Below, in pieces: positions 1-7,956 of a DNA stretch of 64,000 nucleotides. This DNA comes from an uncultured Gammaproteobacteria bacterium. Its GTDB lineage: Bacteria > Pseudomonadota > Gammaproteobacteria > DRLM01. The position numbers were made by a program, and so were the translations under genes. Numbering within the stretch: the stretch's first letter is position 1; the number at the start of each line of letters is the position of its first letter. The notes beneath the pieces are model-generated. The model was not told the DNA's origin, did no database searches, and saw only the letters and a list, made by a program, of their open reading frames with translations. The stretch lies in contig CAMYKQ010000035.1 of the NCBI GenBank assembly GCA_947259075.1, forward strand, positions 1 to 64,000, given 5' to 3'.

Positions 1-4
1 CGCG

Positions 5-355
5 AAAATGAAAAAGCATGTCTCCCCTCCTTTTCAAAGGGGGTGGACGTGAAAATGAAAAAGCACATCTCCCCTCCTTTTTAAGGAGGGGTGGACGCGC
101 AGCGGACGGGGTGGTTCCTTCCTGCCTTGCCGTAGCGGGAAAGGAAGGCGTGATTTACTTGCCTCGCGGGTAAGGCAAGGTTTCACGCGAGTTCCCGCAC
201 CACCCCGCCCCTGCGGGGCACCCCTCCTCGGAGAGGAGGGGAGAAATAAAAAAACACATCGCCCTTCCTTTTCAGATGGGAGAAATGAAAAAGCACACGC
301 CCTTCTTTTTCAAAGGGGATGGACGTGAAAATGAAAAAGCACACTGCCCCTCCTT
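5..355. repeat. Cluster of short intergenic repeats
   Basis: At least five degenerate copies of one unit lie at about 5-50, 51-96, 244-283, 284-325 and 326-355. Each has an A-rich part (consensus GAAAATGAAAAAGCACA) followed by a small palindrome of the type CCCCTCCTTTT/AAGGGG and often GTGGACG. No convincing gene overlaps them: the frames open here are low-complexity and have no ribosome binding site. The copies surround the longer inverted-repeat element at 71-241. This looks like a dispersed non-coding repeat family, but only a genome-wide search can show other copies. Confidence 0.7.
71..241. mobile_element. MITE-like element with about 44-bp inverted ends
   Basis: The left end (71-115) and right end (199-241) are imperfect inverted repeats of each other. 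Both read CCCCTCCT, a 5-6 base spacer, AGGAGGGGTG, a short variable part with GCAG, then CGGGGTGGT. Each arm itself contains an 8-bp hairpin. The interior of about 83 bp (116-198) has no coding potential and holds smaller complementary blocks (around CCTTCCTGCCTTGCC and GGCAAGG). There is no transposase. I see no clean target-site duplication, because the flanks on both sides are members of the same short repeat family. It could be a non-autonomous transposable element or a folded-RNA/REP-type repeat. Confidence 0.6.
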
Positions 356-379
356 TGCCGCGCTCGTACGCTGCGGCGC

Positions 380-1567
380 TCACTCCGCGAAGCGCAAGAC
401 CTTGCGGGCCTTCTCCGAGGTGGTGCTGAGGTATTGCGCGAGGTCGGTGCTGAGCAGCACGCCGGTTTCGTCGTCGTGGCGGGTGACGGCGAGGGACCAT
501 TTGTTGCGGTAGTGCAGCATCAGGCCGTAGGCCATGTCGTCGGCGCCGGCGCGGTCGCTGTAGCTGCTGATGAGCGAGAGGCCGAGGGCGTTTTGGAGTT
601 CGCCGCTGGCGCCCCAGCGCCAGCGGTTGTAGCCGATGAGTTCGATGAACACGGTGGGTTCGAATTGATTGCCGTCGGCGGCGCCGCCGAGGTATTCGAA
701 GCCGACGTTGGGATGGAACACGATCCATTGCGAACGGGGCGGTGTGTGAAAGCCGAGGCGATTGCCGGCCGCGTCACGCGGCCGCTCGTCGTGTTTTTCC
801 AGCCACAGTCCGTTGAGATACAGTTCCCAGGGATATTGAAACAGGGCCTCGTCGAAATAGGCGCTCCATTGCCGGTCGCGCTTGAGCGCGGCGCGGTAGT
901 TCATGTCGATGATGGGTGAGGCGTAATAGCTGAGGCTGCGTTCCACCAGGCGCGCGTCGCGCAGAATATGTTTGCTGACCGCGTAGGTGTCGGCGCACTG
1001 GGCGCTGTCGCGTTCGCGGCAGGCCTCGTCGAGAAAGCCTTGGAAGAGTTGCACCTCGACGCGCGGGCTTTCGTTGTTGAAGGTGTTGAAGCCGCCGCTG
1101 TTGGGATTGTATTTCCAATAGCCCGGGCGTTGCAGTCCTTCATCTTCGCGCGCTTCGGCGACGTGATTGCGCGCGGCGAAGAGGGCGCTTTGCAGGGCGA
1201 GCAGGCGTTCGGCGGCGCCAGGCGTGACGCTGGCGGGCGGCGCGGCGCTTTGCGCGTCAATGAGCGCGTTAATACGATTCAGCGCGGCAAGCGTGGCGGC
1301 ACGGCGTTCTTCATCACTGACGCCGGGGCTGTGGGGTGTGCCGCCGCTGGGCAGGGCGCTCATGATGTCGCGGGTATCGAGTGCAAGATCGTTTTTTCCA
1401 CCGAGACAGTCGTTTTTCTCCAGGGCGTTGAGGCGGTCGCGGTGCGCCACGCTGGTGGCGATGGGCGGCGCGTCGATGCTGGCGCAATCGAAGTCTTGCG
1501 CGGCGCCGAGGCCGGGCAGGGCGAGGGTGAGTAACAAGACGCAGCGCGCCGTGATGGATGTGTACAT
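380..1567 (-). CDS. Secreted protein of unknown function
   Basis: 395 residues. The start at 1567 was chosen because AAGGAG lies 8 bases upstream and the protein then begins with a clear signal peptide (hydrophobic VLLLTLALPGLG, cleavage near GLGAAQ). The mature part has Asp/Asn/Tyr-rich segments, including YNPNSGGFNTFNNE near residue 150, and a C-terminal half that alternates polar and hydrophobic residues (for example PTVFIELIGYNRWRW and AYGLMLHYRNKWSLAV). This fits a beta-rich, possibly outer-membrane, fold. I considered outer-membrane phospholipase A, but its catalytic His/Ser signature is not visible. The gene starts 12 bases after the stop of the upstream hydrolase gene, so the two are probably co-transcribed and may act together on lipids or envelope material. 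Confidence 0.75.
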   Translation of the reverse strand: MYTSITARCVLLLTLALPGLGAAQDFDCASIDAPPIATSVAHRDRLNALEKNDCLGGKNDLALDTRDIMSALPSGGTPHSPGVSDEERRAATLAALNRINALIDAQSAAPPASVTPGAAERLLALQSALFAARNHVAEAREDEGLQRPGYWKYNPNSGGFNTFNNESPRVEVQLFQGFLDEACRERDSAQCADTYAVSKHILRDARLVERSLSYYASPIIDMNYRAALKRDRQWSAYFDEALFQYPWELYLNGLWLEKHDERPRDAAGNRLGFHTPPRSQWIVFHPNVGFEYLGGAADGNQFEPTVFIELIGYNRWRWGASGELQNALGLSLISSYSDRAGADDMAYGLMLHYRNKWSLAVTRHDDETGVLLSTDLAQYLSTTSEKARKVLRFAE

Positions 1568-1578
1568 GCCGTGCTCCT

Positions 1579-2613
1579 TCATGTGTCGCTGCGCACCAGG
1601 TCTTGAAATTTGCGGAAGGTGACGATGATCTCGCGCCAGGTCGCTTGTTCGCTGGGCCACAGGGTTTTTATTTTTTTAATTAAGGATTGGAATTGCGCGA
1701 TGGGCGTGCTGGCCTCGTATTGACTGATGGCGTTGTCGGCGGTGGCCTGGTCGATGAGACTGTCCCAGGTGAGGGCGCGGAACAGGGCGATGTGTACCTT
1801 GGGATTCTTCAAATAGTGCTCGAAGTCATGCACGTTTTTCTGCTCGATGGCATTGATGAGGATACTCTGAAAACGCTTGGCGCGCCGCGTTTCGATGTCG
1901 GGCCAATCGTCCACCGGCTTGAAGAGCTTGGGCACGGGGATGGGGTCCCACTCGTGGCGGGCGTTGATGAAATAATCGCAGATGCCCTTGGCCGGATCGA
2001 CACAGGGACATACGCCCGAGGTGTAAACATCGGCTTGGGTTTCCAGCACGCGGCTGACGTTGGCGATCATCGCTATCACATGGGGCCGGGTGACGCTGGG
2101 CGGCAAGGTGCCGCTGCTGTACATGGCGTGCAGGGTGTCGTGAGTGACGGCGGTGCCGAGCGAGTGGGCGATGATGGACCAGTTGATGGTTTCGTTTTGC
2201 GGCTGGGCGGCGAGGGTTTGCAGGATTTGTTTTTGTACCGCGGTGCGGATTTGTTCGGCGATTTGCGGGATGAAACGATAAAGCACCACGTCCAGCACAT
2301 GCGTGGCGATAAAGCTGTCTCCGCCGGTTTCCGCCGCGTATTTGGTGAGTTGATTCACCGCGCCGCTATCCAAGCCGTTTTGCGCGAGGGCGGCGAGTAC
2401 GGTTTGCGCGTTTTGCGCCCAGGCCTTGCGGCGTTCGTCGAATTTGTCGTTGTAGTTGATTTCGCTGAAGCTGAAGTTGTTGTCGAAGGGCACCAGCAGA
2501 TTGAGGCCGGGGTAGCGCGCATAGTTATCGCGGATCAACTGTTGCACGGGCTGGGACCAGCCGGGCTGGGTGTCGCCCATGCCGTGTACGAGAAATAGAA
2601 TATGTTTAGCCAC
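1579..2613 (-). CDS. Alpha/beta hydrolase (lipase/esterase-like)
   Basis: 344 residues from a GTG start at 2613 with AGGAAA-type Shine-Dalgarno sequence GGAGG 8 bases upstream. The N-terminus KHILFLVHGMGD is the usual first strand and oxyanion-hole HG of the alpha/beta hydrolase fold. Around residue 150 IIAHSLGT gives the nucleophile elbow, with Ala in place of the first Gly of GxSxG. A likely acid/histidine region is ARHEWDPIPVPK near residue 215. There is no signal peptide, so the protein is probably cytoplasmic. It is the first gene of a probable two-gene operon with the secreted protein downstream. The substrate is unknown; a role in lipid or ester turnover is inferred from fold only. Confidence 0.8.
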   Translation of the reverse strand: MAKHILFLVHGMGDTQPGWSQPVQQLIRDNYARYPGLNLLVPFDNNFSFSEINYNDKFDERRKAWAQNAQTVLAALAQNGLDSGAVNQLTKYAAETGGDSFIATHVLDVVLYRFIPQIAEQIRTAVQKQILQTLAAQPQNETINWSIIAHSLGTAVTHDTLHAMYSSGTLPPSVTRPHVIAMIANVSRVLETQADVYTSGVCPCVDPAKGICDYFINARHEWDPIPVPKLFKPVDDWPDIETRRAKRFQSILINAIEQKNVHDFEHYLKNPKVHIALFRALTWDSLIDQATADNAISQYEASTPIAQFQSLIKKIKTLWPSEQATWREIIVTFRKFQDLVRSDT

Positions 2614-2761
2614 GTTATTTCCTCCCTGTGTTGTTATGGCGGCCGTCAGTGTTTGTATTGCCTAAGTGTAGGGTGTATTGCGGCAAAGACCAATGTGGTG
2701 GTTTTACGGGATGCTTGCAAGAAAGAAGTGGATGCGACGGGCTGGCGGAGGGAGCCGGTGC

Positions 2762-2794
2762 CACTCAATCGCGGGTTGGACCCGCGATTGAGTG
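2762..2794. repeat. Perfect 15-bp inverted repeat (possible terminator)
   Basis: CACTCAATCGCGGGT (2762-2776) and its exact reverse complement (2780-2794) are separated by 3 bases. It lies 15 bases past the stop of the minus-strand lipoprotein gene that ends at 2810. Neither side has a T-run, so if it is a terminator it is atypical. It may instead be a protein-binding palindrome. Confidence 0.6.
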
Positions 2795-2809
2795 CTTGTG
2801 ACGCGGGGC

Positions 2810-3424
2810 TTAATTGGAAAGATAGGTTGACAGCGTGTTCACCAGCTGGCCGCACTGGCCCACTGTATTCGCGTCGAGCTTGGCTTGGTCGATCATCGTG
2901 CCGTCCTTGCCGTATTGGCAGGAGAGCGTGCTGTCTTGGCGGGCGTCGTTGCTGATGGTGAAGATTTGTTTGCCGGGATTGTATTCAGCGTTAAACAGGC
3001 CGCCGACGTAATAATTGTATTGCGCCTTGCTGCTCATATAGAGCACGCGCGGGTGTTTGGTGAGTTTTTGTATGGTGTTGATGACGTCTTCCGGCGGCAG
3101 CGGCAGCAGTTTGGCGGCGATTTGGACATCGCTGGGGGCCGCGGCGGGGGCGGCCGTCGTCGCGGCGGCAGCGGTAGTGTCCGCGGCGGTGCCGCTGTCG
3201 GCGGGGCTGGTGGCCTCAACGGCGGCGGTTTCGGCGGGCGCTGCCGCGCTGGCGTCAGCGGCGGCGCTGGCCGTGTCGGTGGCAGGGGCCTCGCTCGGCG
3301 TCGCCGCGGCCATGGTCGCGGCTGAGCCGTCGTCCATCTTGGCCATGCCTTGGGTGGTGCAGCCGCTGGCCAGCAGGGCCGTGAGTGACAGGAAACCGAT
3401 GAATCCTAAATAGTTGTTGCGCAT
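2810..3424 (-). CDS. Lipoprotein with C-terminal NAEY-type domain
   Basis: 204 residues. The start at 3424 has a GGGGGG ribosome binding site and gives a lipoprotein signal peptide with lipobox LLASGC. After the acylated Cys come about 85 residues of Ala/Thr/Pro/Ser-rich low-complexity linker. The last 80 residues form a compact domain with AQYNYYVGGLFNAEY, a strand (IFTIS), LSCQYGKDG, a second Cys (GQCGQL) and an amphipathic C-terminal helix. The same domain ends the protein at 9014-9436 and the ATPase at 60441-62411. I do not recognise the domain. The location is probably the inner leaflet of the outer membrane or the inner membrane, facing the periplasm. Monocistronic by spacing. Confidence 0.85.
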   Translation of the reverse strand: MRNNYLGFIGFLSLTALLASGCTTQGMAKMDDGSAATMAAATPSEAPATDTASAAADASAAAPAETAAVEATSPADSGTAADTTAAAATTAAPAAAPSDVQIAAKLLPLPPEDVINTIQKLTKHPRVLYMSSKAQYNYYVGGLFNAEYNPGKQIFTISNDARQDSTLSCQYGKDGTMIDQAKLDANTVGQCGQLVNTLSTYLSN

Positions 3425-3622
3425 AATCCCCCCTTTATCATTGTTAACCGTGCGGCGACGGCCCTTGAAAGATGGTCGATCCGAAGTACAACACGCTCTC
3501 ACTGAGTCTTTATTATAGGTGTACAAGGTAATGATTTTATCCGCGCTACTCAAGTGCGGTGAAGGGTGGCCTAGTGTTACTATGACGCCCCAATGTGAAT
3601 TCATGAGTTGAAGGAGGGTTAT

Positions 3623-3937
3623 TTGGACAGGCATCGTAAAGATAAGGCCTATATCGGTCTTGAGAATGACGAGTACGGTGGCATGAACCCCACGGGTAAT
3701 ATCATCCGCGACGCCTGGGTGTTCGGCCTCCTGCCCGAAGGCGATGGCTGCGTGGGTTGGAGCTACGATCGCATTCAAGCCTTATATGACCAAGTGAGCG
3801 ACGCCTGGGCGCCGTATGGTCATATGGTGAGCAAACTGCCCGCGCCGCTGCAGGAGCGGCATAAGGCCATCTATGACGCGGCGATGAAGCGTGCCCGCGG
3901 AATGGGCTGGGCGCCGGAAATGCTGGAGGACGATTGA
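3623..3937 (+). CDS. Small conserved-looking protein of unknown function
   Basis: 104 residues from a TTG start at 3623. This start is preferred because AAGGAGG (3611-3617) lies 5 bases upstream; an earlier in-frame TTG at 3608 would put that Shine-Dalgarno inside the gene. The protein is soluble and acidic, begins with DRHRKDKAYIGLENDEYGG and has several Trp residues. No signal peptide or membrane segment is seen, and I do not recognise a family. It lies 88 bases upstream of mtnD on the same strand, so co-transcription with the methionine-salvage genes is possible. It does not resemble MtnB, the enzyme that usually accompanies these genes. Confidence 0.75.
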   Translation: MDRHRKDKAYIGLENDEYGGMNPTGNIIRDAWVFGLLPEGDGCVGWSYDRIQALYDQVSDAWAPYGHMVSKLPAPLQERHKAIYDAAMKRARGMGWAPEMLEDD

Positions 3938-4025
3938 GGCAGCCGCAAGCTGACGCTACAATGCCTCTCATTGTCCGGGCGCGGATTACCGGCGCGGGCC
4001 TCTGTTCATCAGTGGAGCAATTAGC

Positions 4026-4580
4026 ATGAGCACATTAGCCATTTACCGGGAAAACGCCGAGCTGCTGGAGACCACGCGTGACGTGGACGCCATCGCGACC
4101 AAGCTGCACGGCATCGGCGTCTTGTTCGAGCGCTGGGAGGCTAGCCGTGAACTCGATGACGGCGCCAGCCAAGACGAGATCATCGACGCCTATCGCGGCT
4201 CCGTCGACCGGCTGATGAAGCAGTACAACTTCAAGTCCGCCGACGTGATCAGCCTCACCGCCGCCCATCCGGACAAAGAGGCGCTGCGCAAGAAATTTCT
4301 GGATGAGCACACCCACAGCGATTTCGAGGTGCGCTTTTTCGTCGATGGCCAGGGCTTATTTTTCATTCACGCCGGCGACAAAGTACACGCCATTCTGTGC
4401 CAGCGCGGTGATTTGCTGAGCGTGCCCGCCAACACCCCGCATTGGTTCGATCTCGGCAGCGAGCCGCTGCTCAAGTGCATCCGCCTGTTCACCACCCCCG
4501 AGGGTTGGGTGGCAAACTACACCGGCAGCGCCATTGCCAAGGCCTTCCCCACGCTGGACAACTTCATGGCCAGTGCTTGA
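4026..4580 (+). CDS. mtnD: Acireductone dioxygenase
   Basis: 184 residues, the usual length. The enzyme oxidises the acireductone 1,2-dihydroxy-3-keto-5-methylthiopentene in the cytoplasmic methionine salvage pathway, giving 2-keto-4-methylthiobutyrate and formate with Fe(II). The cupin metal ligands are visible: His95 and His97 with Glu101 (HTHSDFE) and His139 (NTPHWFD). The strands EVRFFVDGQGLFFIH and GDLLSVPAN are typical of the family. A GGAG ribosome binding site lies upstream of the ATG. The stop codon overlaps the mtnC start (TGATG), which implies translational coupling of the two consecutive steps. Confidence 0.96.
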   Translation: MSTLAIYRENAELLETTRDVDAIATKLHGIGVLFERWEASRELDDGASQDEIIDAYRGSVDRLMKQYNFKSADVISLTAAHPDKEALRKKFLDEHTHSDFEVRFFVDGQGLFFIHAGDKVHAILCQRGDLLSVPANTPHWFDLGSEPLLKCIRLFTTPEGWVANYTGSAIAKAFPTLDNFMASA

Positions 4581-5254
4581 TGAGCAAGGCCATCGTCACC
4601 GACATTGAAGGCACGACCACCGCGCTGTCCTTCGTTAAAGACGTCTTGTTTCCCTACGCGCGTGAGCGCCTGGCGGATTTCGTGCGCCGCCATCAGCACC
4701 AGCCCGCGGTACGCGAACAGCTGCACGCGGTGCATTCCATGCTGGAACAAGATTTGAGCATCGACGACATCGTCGCCCAATTACTGCGCTGGATCGACGA
4801 AGATAAAAAGATCACCCCGCTGAAAAGCCTGCAAGGCATGATTTGGGAAGAGGGCTATCGGCGCGGCGATTTCACCGGCCACCTCTACGAAGACGCCGCG
4901 CGCAAACTTAAACAATGGCACGGCCAGGGCCTGCGGCTGTATGTGTTTTCCTCGGGCTCGGTGCAGGCGCAGCGTTTGCTTTTCGGCCACAGTGATTACG
5001 GCGATCTCACGCATTTGTTCAACGGCTATTTCGACACCCACATCGGCGGCAAGCGTGAAGCCGAGGCCTATTTCAAAATCGCCGCCGAAGCCCGTCTCGC
5101 CCCCTCCGAAATTCTGTTTTTATCCGACATCAAAGAAGAGCTCGACGCCGCTCGCGACGCCGGTTTTAAAACGGCCTGGCTGGTGCGTGAGGCCGAGTTG
5201 ACGCCGCATGCCGCACATCACCAAGTGCGGAGCTTTGATGAAATTGCGGTGTAA
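4580..5254 (+). CDS. mtnC: Enolase-phosphatase E1
   Basis: 224 residues. This HAD-superfamily phosphatase enolises and dephosphorylates 2,3-diketo-5-methylthiopentyl-1-phosphate, making the substrate of MtnD. The start at 4580 overlaps the mtnD stop by one base. The N-terminal IVTDIEGTTTALSFV is the MtnC form of HAD motif I. FSSGSVQAQRLLFGHS is motif II and LFLSDIKEELDAARDAG is the C-terminal HAD motif. No mtnB or mtnA is seen in the window, so the remaining salvage steps must be encoded elsewhere or be done by other enzymes. Confidence 0.96.
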   Translation: MSKAIVTDIEGTTTALSFVKDVLFPYARERLADFVRRHQHQPAVREQLHAVHSMLEQDLSIDDIVAQLLRWIDEDKKITPLKSLQGMIWEEGYRRGDFTGHLYEDAARKLKQWHGQGLRLYVFSSGSVQAQRLLFGHSDYGDLTHLFNGYFDTHIGGKREAEAYFKIAAEARLAPSEILFLSDIKEELDAARDAGFKTAWLVREAELTPHAAHHQVRSFDEIAV

Positions 5255-5978
5255 AGACCCCGTTTGATCTCTGGCGATAGGCGGCAGAAGCGCGCCTTTT
5301 CCGCTTAGCGGCACACGATGTTCACGTGATCCAAACCTACTTCTCTTTCTCTCCCATCATGCTCTATTGGCCCGTTCTAGACCCGTGCAATTTCTGCTAG
5401 GCGCATTTACACCCATTTGTCATTGAGCCGCATAACCATTGCGCCAGCTCCTCGATGTTGTGGACCATGCAGTAGAGTCCGATAGGGGGCACGTTGTATG
5501 CGCCCACGCGGAATCAAATTAAAGCGCGTGTAGAGCAATGGAATGGACGCATCTTCCGTCTGACCGTGAGTGACAACGCACAGTTTGGCACCTTGATGGC
5601 GTTTTGGGGGACCATTCCATTGCCCTGCACCCTGAACGCATTCTGTGAAGCTAAACATTGCAGGTGATTTTGAATGGGGCATGATAATCGCGCGAGGCGG
5701 AGTGCCGGGCTTCATTGTGTCCGCGCGGCCCGCATTCATTCATAGAGTCATGCAGCCGTTCTACTAAGCCGCATTGCGAAAACACGGGTATTGCGATGGG
5801 CTCGGTTGTTAGTTGCCACGAGTAATTCGTGATTGTGGACGGGCCTGCACTTGATGTGCCCGCGCCATCAGGCTACGGGTTTTCCCTGTTAGTACCCGAT
5901 GTATTTCGGGAAGGCGATGGATTGGACAAGCCGAAATTCCTTGCCTAGGCTTGTACTACATACCATGGAGGGAAAATC
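5255..5978. other. 724-bp intergenic region
   Basis: No intact gene. A minus-strand open frame at 5407-5739 weakly resembles the end of a GNAT acetyltransferase (listed separately). The rest shows no clear promoter, terminator or RNA. GGAGGGA just before 5979 is the ribosome binding site of the next gene. Confidence 0.5.
5407..5739 (-). pseudogene. Possible remnant of a GNAT acetyltransferase
   Basis: The minus-strand frame contains LCVVTHGQTEDASIPLLY followed by TRFNLIPRG. This resembles the GNAT motif-B region (V-x-x-x-N/Q-x-x-A-x-x-L-Y-x-R-x-G-F-x-x-x-G). The N-terminal half expected for a GNAT, including the acetyl-CoA loop Q/R-x-x-G-x-G/A, is not convincing. The frame has no ribosome binding site, and its first 40 residues look non-coding. 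A decayed gene is the best guess, but chance similarity is possible. Confidence 0.25.
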
Positions 5979-7853
5979 ATGAACAAGCTCTCTCGCTGCT
6001 TGATGAATTTCTTTTTTCTGCTACTAATAAGCCTGAATTTTTCACTGCCGGGTTCAGCCACCGCCGCTGAACTGGAAAATCCGATTCCTGGATCCATCGA
6101 ACCGGGCGCCATGATTAAGCTTGAGTTGGTCGCCAGCGGTCTTGTTGCGCCAAATTGGGCTACGGCCGCGCCGGGTGATGATGACCGGCTCTTTGTGGCC
6201 GATCAAACGGGCATCCTCTGGGTGATTGAGCTTGAGTCGGGTGAGATGAGTGTGTTCGCCGACCTCAGCGCCTTGCTGGTGCCCTTGGGTGTCGCGGGCC
6301 CCGGCACCTTTGATGAGCGTGGCTTCATCGGCCTGGCATTTCATCCGCACTATCAGGACAACGGCCTGCTCTATACCTATACTTCGCAACCCGTGGACGG
6401 CGAGCCGGACTTTCCCGTGCCCTTGGGCGCGCCCGCCAATAATCACGCCGTCATCAGCGAGTGGCATGTGCCAGATCCGGGCGATGCGGCTTCCGTAGTC
6501 GATCCGGCCAGTCAGCGTGTGGTGATGCGTATCGCCGATCCGCAGTTCAATCACAATGGCGGCGCGCTTAATTTCGGCAAGGATATGCAGCTGTATATCG
6601 CCATGGGTGACGGTGGTGCGGCCGACGATCAAGGGCCGGGTCACAGTCCCGTGGGTAATGGCCAGGACCGGAGCAATCTCTTCGGCAAGATATTGCGCAT
6701 CGATCCCTTGGGTGATAATGCGCCTAACGGACAATATGGCATCCCCGCTGATAATCCCTTCGTGCCGGGCGGGCCGCAAGCCGTGGGCGGTGAGGCGGGT
6801 TGCGCCGATGGCGTCTGTGATGAAATTTACGCCTACGGTTTCCGTAATCCTTTCCGTTTTTCCTTTGATAGCGCTAGCGGTGATATGTATGTCGCCGATG
6901 TTGGGCAGAACGACATCGAAGAACTGGATGTCGTTAAGGCTGGCGGTAATTACGGCTGGCCCGTGAAAGAGGGCTCATTTTGCTTCGACGCCAATGGAAC
7001 CGACCGGGGTTTCGTCACCGATGATAAACCTTGCGCCAATGAGCCGCCGATGCTGATGGATCCCGTGGCCGAGTATGATCACGATGAGGGCATTTCCATC
7101 ATCGGCGGCTTTGTCTATCGCGGTAATCACGTCCCGGAGTTGATGAACCGTTATGTCTTCGGCGATTACAACCGCAATTTCGGGGGCAACAACGGCAGGC
7201 TGTTCTATCTCGATAAACGCAATATCGTGCGCGGGCACCACGCCAAGCAAAGTTCGATTTCTGAATTGCGCGTCTACGGCCAAGATGGCTTGGGGATGTC
7301 GCTGCTCGGTTTCGGCACGGACGCCATGGGTGAGATTTATGTATTGGCCAATATGACCGGGGTGCCGTCTGGCGAGACCGGCGTCGTCATGCGCATAGAG
7401 TCGCTGGCGCGCAATAAACAAACGCGTCATTTCAGGGCTAGGCTCACGGGTGCCGAGGAGGTGCCGGCGCCGGTGGAGACGCAAGCCAAAGGCCACGCGC
7501 ACTTTCAACTCAGCAAAGATGGCACGATGCTCAGGGTGCAAGTGGTGGTCAATAACATCGAGGATGTCATCGGCGCCCATATTCATATGGCCGCCGCGGG
7601 TAGCAACGGTCCCATCGTCGCGAGTTTCGTGCCGGATACGGCCGGGTTTCTCAGTGGCGGGCCGTTCGTAACGGAGCCGCTCAATCCGCAAGGGGTGCTG
7701 GTGCGCGGAACGATCTCCGCCGCCGATATGCTCGGTCCGCTGGCCGGTCAGCGCCTCAACGCCTTGGTTGACGCCATGCGCAAGGGCAATACCTATTTCA
7801 ACGTTCACACCACTGAACATCGCGGCGGTGAAATTCGCGGGCAGATCGATTAA
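5979..7853 (+). CDS. Secreted PQQ-type sugar dehydrogenase with CHRD domain
   Basis: 624 residues with an N-terminal signal peptide (hydrophobic FFFLLLISLNFSLPG, cleavage after ATAA). Residues about 40-475 form a six-bladed soluble glucose/sorbosone dehydrogenase-type propeller. Typical motifs are RGFIGLAFHPHY, FNHNGGALNFGKD, YIAMGDGG, RNPFRFSFD and VADVGQNDIEE. Residues about 485-624 are a CHRD domain, starting FRARLTGAEEVPAP and including GAHIHMAAAG and YFNVHTTEHRGGEIRGQI. The expected role is periplasmic or extracellular oxidation of a sugar or other alcohol using PQQ. The substrate and even the cofactor are inferred from the family. The ribosome binding site GGAGGGA is 8 bases upstream. 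Monocistronic, ending at the hairpin at 7905-7930. Confidence 0.9.
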   Translation: MNKLSRCLMNFFFLLLISLNFSLPGSATAAELENPIPGSIEPGAMIKLELVASGLVAPNWATAAPGDDDRLFVADQTGILWVIELESGEMSVFADLSALLVPLGVAGPGTFDERGFIGLAFHPHYQDNGLLYTYTSQPVDGEPDFPVPLGAPANNHAVISEWHVPDPGDAASVVDPASQRVVMRIADPQFNHNGGALNFGKDMQLYIAMGDGGAADDQGPGHSPVGNGQDRSNLFGKILRIDPLGDNAPNGQYGIPADNPFVPGGPQAVGGEAGCADGVCDEIYAYGFRNPFRFSFDSASGDMYVADVGQNDIEELDVVKAGGNYGWPVKEGSFCFDANGTDRGFVTDDKPCANEPPMLMDPVAEYDHDEGISIIGGFVYRGNHVPELMNRYVFGDYNRNFGGNNGRLFYLDKRNIVRGHHAKQSSISELRVYGQDGLGMSLLGFGTDAMGEIYVLANMTGVPSGETGVVMRIESLARNKQTRHFRARLTGAEEVPAPVETQAKGHAHFQLSKDGTMLRVQVVVNNIEDVIGAHIHMAAAGSNGPIVASFVPDTAGFLSGGPFVTEPLNPQGVLVRGTISAADMLGPLAGQRLNALVDAMRKGNTYFNVHTTEHRGGEIRGQID

Positions 7854-7904
7854 GGCCCGCTAGCGGAACAAAGCGAAGTTATTCGGTGAGCCTCAGGACT
7901 TACA

Positions 7905-7930
7905 ACGCCAGCGGTTTTAGCCGCTGGCGT
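7905..7930. terminator. Hairpin terminator between convergent genes
   Basis: ACGCCAGCGG and CCGCTGGCGT form a perfect 10-bp stem around a 6-base loop, followed by CCTCTTTC. It lies 52 bases after the sugar-dehydrogenase stop and 27 bases from the end of dusA, so it may serve both. The T-run is weak. Confidence 0.7.
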
Positions 7931-7956
7931 CCTCTTTCATGCGGACCCACTCCGCT

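Noticed and set aside
380-1567. Assignment as outer-membrane phospholipase A
   Set aside because: Length and secretion fit, but the catalytic His/Ser signature of PldA is not visible.
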